Shown one piece after another: positions 17,463-25,123 of a DNA stretch of 64,000 nt (position 1 is its first letter; the number at the start of each line of letters is the position of its first letter). The notes under the pieces are model-generated. The model had not been told where the DNA came from and made no database searches. It saw only the letters and a list, made by a program, of their open reading frames with translations. This DNA is from UBA4971 sp029551185 (GTDB lineage: Bacteria > Bacillota > SHA-98 > UBA4971), in the NCBI GenBank assembly GCA_035593725.1, contig DAOSZN010000003.1, forward strand, positions 71,301 to 135,300. The letters are read 5' to 3'. The position numbers and the translations under genes are program-made.

Positions 17463-17509
17463 GACCTCAGTTGAAAACCCTTTGGTCAGTTGACTCATAA
17501 GATAATTTC

Positions 17510-17556
17510 AAGGCGCCTCGTTCAGCGTGTTCATAAGCTGGATATCGGCGCCTTTT
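17510..17556 (+). terminator. Terminator after thioredoxin
   Basis: AAGGCGCC (17510-17517) pairs with GGCGCCTT (17547-17554), with an inner TCAGC/GCTGG stem. Two further T residues give a TTTT run. It lies about 50 bases after the thioredoxin stop. Confidence 0.6.
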
Positions 17557-17741
17557 GCTGATCACATGGGCCTACAAATCCTGAGACCTGAGTATCACAC
17601 CTGAAATTGAGCGCCATGCTATTCCCATCTTGCTGTGGGGAAAAAGCAAATCGGGGACGAAGAGATAAAATCGTGAAGGAAAGAACGTGCCCCTGACGAA
17701 ATAAAGCCGTAGATATCATGGGGGAGGTACAAGTAGATACT

Positions 17742-18644
17742 ATGAAAAGACCAATGGTGGAGTGTGTCCCGAATTTCAGTGAAGGACGAAGGCCTGAAGT
17801 GGTGCAGGAGATTGCCGATGCAATAAGGAGCGTTCCCGGAGTCCGACTGCTTGATCAATCCTCTGACGTAAATCATAATCGATCCGTCCTGACTTTTGTG
17901 GGCGAACCTATGGCAGTGAAGGATGCAGCGTTTAGGGCTATTTCCCGCGCTGCTGAACTTATAGATATGGAGAAGCACCAAGGGGAACATCCACGGATCG
18001 GAGCTGCAGATGTAGTCCCTTTTGTGCCTGTGAGAGGAGTCACTATAGATGACTGTGTAGAACTGGCGCGGAGGTTGGGGCAAGAAGTTGCAGATAAACT
18101 TCACATTCCGGTATACCTTTATGAGGAAGCAGCTACCTCGGAAGACCGCCGAAATCTCGCCAACATCCGAAGAGGAGAATATGAAGGCCTGAAGAACGAG
18201 ATTAGCCTCCCGGAAAGACATCCTGATTTCGGCATGCCTGTTATGCATCCTACTGCAGGTGCTACAGTGATAGGCGCCCGCAATTACCTGATTGCTTATA
18301 ATATCAATCTCAACACATCCGATATTTCTGTCGCAAAGAAGATAGCTCGGCGAGTCCGGGCAAGCAGCGGGGGATTAATGTACGTGAAAGCCCTCGGCAT
18401 TATGCTGGAAGACAGGAATCTAGCTCAAGTCTCCATGAACCTCACAAATTTCGAGAAGACTCCTATACATGTGGTTTTTAACTTAGTGAAGACAGAAGCC
18501 GAACGCTACGGCGTATCTATTGTAAGCAGTGAGATTATTGGCCTTGTCCCCATGAACGCGCTCTTGGAGGCTGCCGGGTATTATCTACGCCTTGAGAGCT
18601 TTTCCGGAAAACAGGTGTTGGAAGCCGGAATATGGGACGAATAG
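17742..18644 (+). CDS. ftcD: Glutamate formimidoyltransferase
   Basis: The roughly 300-residue protein begins MVECVPNFSEGR and includes DVNHNRSVLTFVG, HQGEHPRIGAADVVPFVP and the substrate-loop YEGLKNE, all conserved in the formiminotransferase domain of FTCD. It moves the formimino group from formiminoglutamate (and in some clostridia formiminoglycine from purines) to tetrahydrofolate. This is the separate transferase; the cyclodeaminase is encoded at 20019. The ATG at 17742 fits the family N-terminus, though GGAGGT is 14 bases upstream; an ATG at 17718 is alternative. Confidence 0.93.
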   Translation: MKRPMVECVPNFSEGRRPEVVQEIADAIRSVPGVRLLDQSSDVNHNRSVLTFVGEPMAVKDAAFRAISRAAELIDMEKHQGEHPRIGAADVVPFVPVRGVTIDDCVELARRLGQEVADKLHIPVYLYEEAATSEDRRNLANIRRGEYEGLKNEISLPERHPDFGMPVMHPTAGATVIGARNYLIAYNINLNTSDISVAKKIARRVRASSGGLMYVKALGIMLEDRNLAQVSMNLTNFEKTPIHVVFNLVKTEAERYGVSIVSSEIIGLVPMNALLEAAGYYLRLESFSGKQVLEAGIWDE

Positions 18645-18690
18645 TAGCCAATTGAGACAATTGGCTACCGGTTTTTGGCAAGGGGGATTG

Positions 18691-20022
18691 ATGATATTGA
18701 CGAACAGAGGGGGCCCGGGGATTCGGATTCGTGCCGATCTGCTGGTCGAAAACGCGTCCGAAGTAATCACTCTTGCGGCTGACCCGACCGAGAACGGAAT
18801 CCCGGGGCCGCGCACCGGCTCTTCCATGAGAAACTTAGGAATAATCTCTGACGGGAGCGTAGCTGCTTTCAACGGCCGCATCGTAGCTACGGGAAAAAGC
18901 CGTGAGGTTAGGGAGAAAATTGAACTCGCACCAAATGCAGAAGTGATAGATGCCAAAGGCATGGTGGTCTTGCCGGGATTCGTGGATTCCCACACCCATC
19001 TGGTTTTTGCAGGATCCAGAGAACAGGAATTTGTTCAAAGGGCTGAAGGCAAAACCTACCTCGAAATATTAGAAGGGGGCGGTGGAATCCTCTCTACAGT
19101 CAGAGCCACACGCGAGGCCTCTGAATCCCGACTTTTGGCCTTAGGCATGAAGCATCTGGACATAATGATGTGCCACGGAACGACTACTGTGGAAATCAAG
19201 AGCGGGTACGGGTTGTCTGTTGATGAGGAGCTCAAAACCCTTCGTGTCATACGAGAACTGGCGAAGTGTCACCCGGTTGATGTAGTCAGCACGTTCATGG
19301 GCGCTCATGCCGTGCCGCCTGAATATGCCGGAGATACCGAAGGATATGTGAAACATGTAATAGACGACATGCTTCCCAGAGTAAAAGAAGAGAATCTGGC
19401 TGAGTTTTGTGATGTGTTTTGCGAAAGAGGAGTATTTTCAGTCGGGCAATCAAGGAGAATATTAGAGGCGGGACTTGCTTTAGGTCTTCTCCCCCGGATT
19501 CATGCAGATGAAATGGGTTCCTTAGGAGGAGCTGAGTTAGCAGCGGAAATCGGAGCCGTCTCCGCAGACCATTTGCCATACGCTTCGGAAAAAGGGATCC
19601 GCAAAATGGCTGAAGCGGGGGTAACAGCGACTCTCCTCCCTGTGACCTCATTTACTCTCGGGCTGGGGCGGTATGCTGATGCCAAGGCTTTCATTTCTGC
19701 AGGATGCCCTGTAGCTCTGGCCACCGATTTCAATCCGGGCACCGGTCCCACGTTATCCATGCAGTTTGTCATGAATACAGCTGCCCTTGGCATGAAGCTT
19801 CACCCGGCGGAGATCATATGCGCAAGCACTATTAATGCTGCCCATGGGTTGATGCGCGGAAATCTCATAGGCAGTCTTGAGACTGGGAAACTTGCTGACA
19901 TGGTTATTGCAGACACTGACACCTACTTGAAAATCCCATATCAACCAGGCGTGAACATCGTGGACAAAGTAATCAAAAGGGGAAGGCTTGTTGTAAATGA
20001 AGGGAGGCGAATTGCATCATGA
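18691..20022 (+). CDS. hutI: Imidazolonepropionase
   Basis: The 443-residue amidohydrolase has the metal motif DSHTHLVFAG, then HADEMGSLGGAEL and ATDFNPGT, typical of HutI, which converts imidazolonepropionate to formiminoglutamate in histidine degradation. The ATG at 18691 follows AAGGGGG; the frame extends upstream into ftcD but without a site. Its product feeds FtcD. The histidase and urocanase genes are not in the window. The stop overlaps the next gene by four bases. Confidence 0.94.
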   Translation: MILTNRGGPGIRIRADLLVENASEVITLAADPTENGIPGPRTGSSMRNLGIISDGSVAAFNGRIVATGKSREVREKIELAPNAEVIDAKGMVVLPGFVDSHTHLVFAGSREQEFVQRAEGKTYLEILEGGGGILSTVRATREASESRLLALGMKHLDIMMCHGTTTVEIKSGYGLSVDEELKTLRVIRELAKCHPVDVVSTFMGAHAVPPEYAGDTEGYVKHVIDDMLPRVKEENLAEFCDVFCERGVFSVGQSRRILEAGLALGLLPRIHADEMGSLGGAELAAEIGAVSADHLPYASEKGIRKMAEAGVTATLLPVTSFTLGLGRYADAKAFISAGCPVALATDFNPGTGPTLSMQFVMNTAALGMKLHPAEIICASTINAAHGLMRGNLIGSLETGKLADMVIADTDTYLKIPYQPGVNIVDKVIKRGRLVVNEGRRIAS

Positions 20023-20696
20023 CTTTTGGGAATCTCACGGTATCTGAGTTTGTTCAAGCTGTTGCCGAAGGGTCTCCCACCCCTGGCGGGGGAAGTGTTT
20101 CCCCTTTGATAGCAAGTCTTTCATCTGCTCTGATAAGCATGGTAGGCTCTTTAACCGCCTCTCGATTAGAGGCCGGTGTTTCACGAAAATGCGATGAAAC
20201 GGACAGGGACACTTATTGTGAAGACATCATACGCAAACAGCTCATACTCGACGCTGTAAGTGTCGCTAACCGTCTCCAAGCTCGTTTTCTGGTCCTTGCT
20301 GATGAGGATTCGGCAGCTTATGATAGGGTAATTGCCGCTTACAGACTGCCGAGGGGCACTGAAGACGAAAAGCAAGCCCGGTCTTGTGCTATCCAAGATG
20401 CACTTAAGGATGCATGCCGTGTTCCCGCTGAAGTTGTCAAGTTGGCGCTGGAAGTATTGCACCTTACAGAGATTATGGCAGAACATGGGATGAAGAGCGC
20501 TCTATCAGATGTAGCAGTCGCTTGTCTTGCCGCTTGGGCAGGGATGAGAGGCGCGTATTTCAATGTAAGGATTAACTTGCCTTCTATCAAGGATAAGGCT
20601 TTCGTCAAGGAAACAGAGGATGATGTGGCGGATTTCATGTCATCCGGCAAAGCCATTTTTGAGCGGGTTATGGCGCAAATCGAACAGTCGCTGTAG
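20019..20696 (+). CDS. fchA: Formimidotetrahydrofolate cyclodeaminase
   Basis: The 225-residue protein starts with the cyclodeaminase signature TPGGGSVSPLIASLSSALISM and is all-helical. It releases ammonia from formimino-THF to give methenyl-THF. The ATG overlaps the hutI stop (ATGA), indicating translational coupling; with ftcD it forms a split version of the bifunctional FTCD. Confidence 0.92.
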   Translation: MTFGNLTVSEFVQAVAEGSPTPGGGSVSPLIASLSSALISMVGSLTASRLEAGVSRKCDETDRDTYCEDIIRKQLILDAVSVANRLQARFLVLADEDSAAYDRVIAAYRLPRGTEDEKQARSCAIQDALKDACRVPAEVVKLALEVLHLTEIMAEHGMKSALSDVAVACLAAWAGMRGAYFNVRINLPSIKDKAFVKETEDDVADFMSSGKAIFERVMAQIEQSL

Positions 20697-20868
20697 ACCT
20701 GTGGGTATAGCTTGTATCTCGCTGTACATTGAGCAGACGCTGTCGATGTCGGTTCATGGACATAACTTGTATGGTACTGCGAGCCGAGTATCGGCCGGAA
20801 GGCAAGAAGAGCAATATCTTATCACGCTGTATATGGAATGTATTGAGCTGAGAAAGGAGTGATATGAC

Positions 20869-21390
20869 ATGTCAAAAAAAGCTCTTATAGTCATAGATAT
20901 GCTAAGAGATTTCATTGAGCCTTGCGGCAAACTATATATCGGTCCAACTGCAGAGAAGGTAACCCAGGCGATTTCTGAAGAAATTGAAAAAGCCAGATCC
21001 TATGGAACGCCCATAATTTATTTGTGTGATTCACACAGCGAGGACGATCCTGAGTTTAGGATGTTCCCACCCCATTGTGTTATCGGAACCCCCGGCGCGG
21101 AAGTAGTTGATGAGCTAAGACCTCATCCGGGGGACAAGATTATTCCTAAACGCAGGTACAGCGGCTTTTTCCAGACAGACTTGGATCTCACTTTAAGAGA
21201 ACTTGATATTGACGAAGTCGTGCTGGTAGGGGTTTGCACTAATATATGCAACCTATACACAGCAGCAGACGCCAGGATGCTGAATTACAAGGTCACAGCA
21301 CTTAAAGAGTGTATGTCGTCCTTTGACGAAGCAGCGCACGAGTTTGCTCTTAAAGAAATGGAGCAAACCCTCGGTGTAAAAGTCGTATAG
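20869..21390 (+). CDS. Isochorismatase-like cysteine hydrolase (nicotinamidase-related)
   Basis: The 173-residue protein has the triad layout of the family: Asp in ALIVIDMLRDF, Lys/Arg in PKRRYSGFFQTDL and the nucleophile in VLVGVCTNICNLYTAADA. Members hydrolyse amides such as nicotinamide, ureidoacrylate or N-carbamoyl compounds. Its neighbours (formimino catabolism and folate genes) do not settle the substrate. AAAGGAG precedes the ATG. A gap of 172 bases before it shows no gene. Confidence 0.85.
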   Translation: MSKKALIVIDMLRDFIEPCGKLYIGPTAEKVTQAISEEIEKARSYGTPIIYLCDSHSEDDPEFRMFPPHCVIGTPGAEVVDELRPHPGDKIIPKRRYSGFFQTDLDLTLRELDIDEVVLVGVCTNICNLYTAADARMLNYKVTALKECMSSFDEAAHEFALKEMEQTLGVKVV

Positions 21391-21454
21391 CGGCCGGACA
21401 GTCAAATAACCAAACCCATTTGCTTAATAAGGCTGTCAATAAGGCTGCCAAGGA

Positions 21455-22717
21455 GTGATAACCCTGACCGAAACCGGTAAATTGCAACAACATAGGCATC
21501 ATAACGCCCGCGCTCTCGCGATTGAATCTGAACGCGACATAGCCTCTGAAATGGAAAGACTTGGAGTTTCCCCTGAAGGCATTCAGATAATGGAGAAAAA
21601 GGGCGTCTTTCGAGTAATATTCCTTGAACAGGTTTCCTTGAGACAGGCTATAATCATCAAGCAAGAAATGCTGTCAAAAGGGGGAGATGCTGCTATGAAC
21701 GCCAAAGTAGCTTCTCTTGCCGGGGATTCCACAGATATCTTGCTTATGGGCACAACAAGTCAGCTTCTAAGGGCTTCAGAAGGACTCATGCGCCAACCTT
21801 TCGGTTTGCCTCAAATCGCGGAAGAGATATTAGAAGTCCTTGATGCTCTGGAACCCTATGGCGATAGGATCCTTCAACTTGGAAGGCACGCTTTACCCCT
21901 GGGCGCCAAAACCTATATCATGGGCATTCTCAATACAACGCCTGACTCGTTTTCCGATGGCGGGACACACATGACGGTAGACGCAGCAGTGGAACATGCT
22001 TGGCGTCTTGTGGAAGAAGGAGCTGACATTATTGATATCGGCGGTGAGTCTACAAGGCCGGGCGCCTCTCCTGCACCGCCGGCGGAAGAAATCAGGCGGG
22101 TGATCCCTGTTATTGAGGCGCTCGGACAGGATTTCCCTGTTCCTGTCTCAGTGGATACATACAAGAGTGAGGTAGCTGAAGCAGCTATTGCTGCAGGCGC
22201 TCACATGATTAATGACATCTCCGCTCTGACTATAGATCCACGTCTGGGAGGAATCGTGGCCGGGGCTAAGGTCCCGATTGTGCTTATGCATATGAAAGGG
22301 CGGCCCAGAGATATGCAGGAGAACCCGGAATATGAATCAGTAGTATCTGAGGTTACGGGATTTCTCCGCACTTCTGTCGCTCGGGCTAAGGAATATGGGA
22401 TATCCGGCGAGAATATAATCATTGATCCGGGAATTGGGTTCGGCAAGACAGTTGCCCATAACCTTGAACTGCTGAGGCGCCTCAAAGAACTAAAAAGTCT
22501 TGGTTGTCCGATACTCTTAGGCACCTCCCGCAAATCGTTCATCGGAAGGACGCTGGGGCTTCCGGTGGAAGACAGAGTCGAAGGCACAGCTGCCACCATT
22601 GCCCTTGGGATAGCGTCCGGTGTTGATATTGTCCGTGTTCACGATGTGAAGTATATGGCTAGAGTCGCCAGGATGACCGATGCTATCGTGAGGGGAGGGA
22701 CCAGTTGTGAAAGGTGA
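21455..22717 (+). CDS. folP: Dihydropteroate synthase, long clostridial form
   Basis: The frame has 420 codons. The C-terminal 270 residues carry the DHPS barrel motifs MGILNTTPDSFSDGG, IIDIGGESTRPGA and LGTSRKSFIGR. It condenses dihydropterin pyrophosphate with p-aminobenzoate. About 145 N-terminal residues of unknown role precede the barrel, as in many clostridial FolP proteins. The start is uncertain: the GTG at 21455 overlaps its AAGGAG, and a downstream TTG is possible. It overlaps folB by 11 bases. Confidence 0.93.
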   Translation: MITLTETGKLQQHRHHNARALAIESERDIASEMERLGVSPEGIQIMEKKGVFRVIFLEQVSLRQAIIIKQEMLSKGGDAAMNAKVASLAGDSTDILLMGTTSQLLRASEGLMRQPFGLPQIAEEILEVLDALEPYGDRILQLGRHALPLGAKTYIMGILNTTPDSFSDGGTHMTVDAAVEHAWRLVEEGADIIDIGGESTRPGASPAPPAEEIRRVIPVIEALGQDFPVPVSVDTYKSEVAEAAIAAGAHMINDISALTIDPRLGGIVAGAKVPIVLMHMKGRPRDMQENPEYESVVSEVTGFLRTSVARAKEYGISGENIIIDPGIGFGKTVAHNLELLRRLKELKSLGCPILLGTSRKSFIGRTLGLPVEDRVEGTAATIALGIASGVDIVRVHDVKYMARVARMTDAIVRGGTSCER

Positions 22718-23075
22718 CAGGATAACCCTAAGGAACATGGTATTCTATGGGTATCACGGGGCGTTTGAAGCAGAGAAGGAACTTGGGCAGAGATTCGAAG
22801 TCGATGTTGAATTAGTTACCGGTCTTTCGGTTCCGGGGCAAACTGATGATTTGGAGCAGAGTATTAATTATGTTGACGTGTACACGCTTGTGCAGGACAT
22901 TGTCCAAGAGAGAAGCTATAACCTGCTTGAAGCCATAGCTGAGAATATCGCAGGGGAGATCTTGTCAGCATATTCAGTGGATCAGGTGGTTGTGAGAGTG
23001 AGAAAGCCTAATGTGCCCATCGGTGGCGTGATAGACCATGTTGAAGTGGAAATTACCAGGCAAGGCCGGGGGTGA
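22707..23075 (+). CDS. folB: Dihydroneopterin aldolase
   Basis: The 122-residue protein shows the FolB pattern: FYGYHGAFEAEKELGQRFEV at the N-terminus, the active-site region YVDVYTLVQDI, LLEAIAENIAGEIL and VRVRKPNVPI. It cleaves dihydroneopterin to 6-hydroxymethyl-dihydropterin. The GTG start lies within the end of folP, and its stop overlaps the next start by four bases. Confidence 0.93.
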   Translation: MKGDRITLRNMVFYGYHGAFEAEKELGQRFEVDVELVTGLSVPGQTDDLEQSINYVDVYTLVQDIVQERSYNLLEAIAENIAGEILSAYSVDQVVVRVRKPNVPIGGVIDHVEVEITRQGRG

Positions 23076-24412
23076 AGAGAACGCCTGCGCACGCATATTT
23101 AGGATTCGGCTCCAACTTAGAAGAAAGGCGAGAGAACATCACTAATGGCCTGGCCATGTTGCGTGAGTCCGGACAGGTAAAGATTATTAAGATATCCTCT
23201 CTCTATGAGACAGAACCTATGGGCTACACTCGACAGGGCTTGTTCTTGAACGCTGTTGCCCTGGTAGAGACGGATCTTTCACCTCAAGACTTGTTGTCCC
23301 TGTGCAAAAGCGTAGAAGTTCAACTTGGCCGAAAGCCAACGGTAAGATGGGGGCCGAGGATTCTTGATATCGATATTCTTATGTACTTTATGGAATCAGG
23401 CGACACTCTTCCTAGTGATTCAGAGAACGTCATTCAGGTAGAGTTAGATACCCAAGCTTTAACTCTTCCTCATCCTCGGATGTGGGAGAGGGGGTTTGTC
23501 ATTATTCCATTAGCTGAGGTAAGCCCTAACCTTTTGATGGCTGACGGACGTCGAATCAAATCTCTCATCCAAGACTTCCGTATGTGGACAGGCCTTAGAT
23601 TATTTGAGACCGGACCTTGGTGGCAGGAAGTCGGTGTAAACTGTAAGGGTTGGCAGATAATGCGGTTTGCCGAGGTAGAATCGACAAATACCATAGCTGT
23701 TAACCTCGCTTCTTTCGGCGCCCCTGAAGGCACTTGCATTATAGCGGAAACCCAAAGCGCAGGCAGGGGAAGACGGGGACGGCTGTGGCATTCGCCGTCG
23801 GGTGGATTGTGGCTTTCCATATTGCTCAGGCCAAAGATTCAATCACCCGATGTAGGCTGGCTTTCTCTTATAGCAGGCGTCGCTGTGTCTTCTGCCATTC
23901 GGGACACGTTTCAGCTCCCCGCAGTAGTCAAGTGGCCTAACGATGTGCTGGTCTCCGGGAAGAAGGTATGTGGGATCTTGCCTGAGACCAGGTTCATCGG
24001 GGATGAGATGGACTTTGCCGTTGTCGGAATAGGAGTCAATGTCGCAATTGATACGAGTCTGCTCCCACGTAAGGTGCAGGAGACTTCGGCAACTTTAGTA
24101 AGCCCTGATCATCCTTTCGCATCCGAAGCTCGTGAGGCATTGACAGTATCGCTATTAGATAACTTCTCCCTCTTGTACAGGCAGTTTTTATCCGAGGGTT
24201 TTTCGGGGATACTGCAAGAGGTGAAGGAATACTGTGACACCCTTGGACGGGAGGTTATCGTCTCGCATCTTGGCATGCCTGTTCATGGGATTGCAGTAGA
24301 CATAGACTCTGATGCCGGACTAATCATTCGCACTGAGTCAGGAGAAGATATCCATGTTATGTCCGGGGAGGTAAGCATCAGGGTTCCAGGCGCAGGTTAC
24401 GCCTGTGAATGA
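23072..24412 (+). CDS. folK-birA: Fused HPPK (FolK) and biotin-protein ligase (BirA)
   Basis: The 446-residue protein combines two enzymes. Residues 1-165 are HPPK (YLGFGSNLEERRENI, YETEPMGYTRQGLFLN, RWGPRILDIDIL, LPHPRMWERGFV), which pyrophosphorylates the pterin for FolP. Residues 190-446 are a biotin-protein ligase: the biotinyl-AMP loop GRGRRGRLWHSPSGGLWLS, KWPNDVLVSGKKVCGIL, VGIGVNVAID and a C-terminal cap. The ligase half lacks the N-terminal DNA-binding domain of E. coli BirA. The frame is uninterrupted through the linker, so this is a real fusion in this sequence. GTG start overlapping folB (GTGA). Confidence 0.92.
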   Translation: MKRTPAHAYLGFGSNLEERRENITNGLAMLRESGQVKIIKISSLYETEPMGYTRQGLFLNAVALVETDLSPQDLLSLCKSVEVQLGRKPTVRWGPRILDIDILMYFMESGDTLPSDSENVIQVELDTQALTLPHPRMWERGFVIIPLAEVSPNLLMADGRRIKSLIQDFRMWTGLRLFETGPWWQEVGVNCKGWQIMRFAEVESTNTIAVNLASFGAPEGTCIIAETQSAGRGRRGRLWHSPSGGLWLSILLRPKIQSPDVGWLSLIAGVAVSSAIRDTFQLPAVVKWPNDVLVSGKKVCGILPETRFIGDEMDFAVVGIGVNVAIDTSLLPRKVQETSATLVSPDHPFASEAREALTVSLLDNFSLLYRQFLSEGFSGILQEVKEYCDTLGREVIVSHLGMPVHGIAVDIDSDAGLIIRTESGEDIHVMSGEVSIRVPGAGYACE

Positions 24413-24427
24413 GGGGTGGCGTGTGGA

Positions 24428-24871
24428 ATGTCTCCGAAAATACTCGCTCTTGTCACCGCTTTGGTGGCAGGTATATCCATGGCGATACAGGGATCGGTAA
24501 ACACCAAGCTTGGACAGGTCATAGGCAATTGGGAGGCCATTTTAGTCGTACACGTAGTAGGCCTTGTCACTATCTTAATCCTTCTATTCGTATTCAGTGT
24601 AGGGAAAGGCGACCTTAGCCGTATAACTCAGGGGCCTTGGTACTATTCCCTTGGTGGTCTGATAGGTGTCCTCATTGTTTGGGGTGTTGTCTCCAGCATG
24701 CCTAAACTAGGTGTAGCAGTAGCGACTACTTCCATTATTGTGGGACAGACACTCACAGCTCTAATCATAGACCATTTCGGGCTTTTTGGCTTAAGTCGAA
24801 TGCCTTTTACATGGCTTAAGGGGCTGGGCTTGGTTCTTCTCTCTGTAGGCGCCGGGCTGCTTCTAAGCTGA
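24428..24871 (+). CDS. YdcZ/DUF606-type small DMT-superfamily membrane protein
   Basis: The roughly 147-residue protein has four to five membrane helices. The N-terminal helix carries the family pattern AGISMAIQGSVNTKLG, and a later segment reads GGLIGVLIVWGVV. DUF606 proteins are half-size relatives of drug/metabolite transporters with unknown substrates. The ATG at 24428 fits the family; a GTG at 24416 is also in frame. It ends the folate-gene run. Confidence 0.8.
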   Translation: MSPKILALVTALVAGISMAIQGSVNTKLGQVIGNWEAILVVHVVGLVTILILLFVFSVGKGDLSRITQGPWYYSLGGLIGVLIVWGVVSSMPKLGVAVATTSIIVGQTLTALIIDHFGLFGLSRMPFTWLKGLGLVLLSVGAGLLLS

Positions 24872-25123
24872 GTATACGTGGGTAGTTCGTGTCGCTTTTA
24901 TTGATTGTCTGCCGAAAAATTAAAGAAATCGTCAAAACTAACAGGAAATACCATAAACTTATCGAAGATTTAAACGTTGCATGCATGTACGAGTAGGAAT
25001 TGCTTTGCCCTCACCTGGAACAGTGACGTCCTGAGACGATCTTGATATCAGCATTTCTTGGTAGCTCATGTCGGTGTCTCACGAAGATGAATGACAATTG
25101 CCATGGGTAGAGAGGGAAGAATA

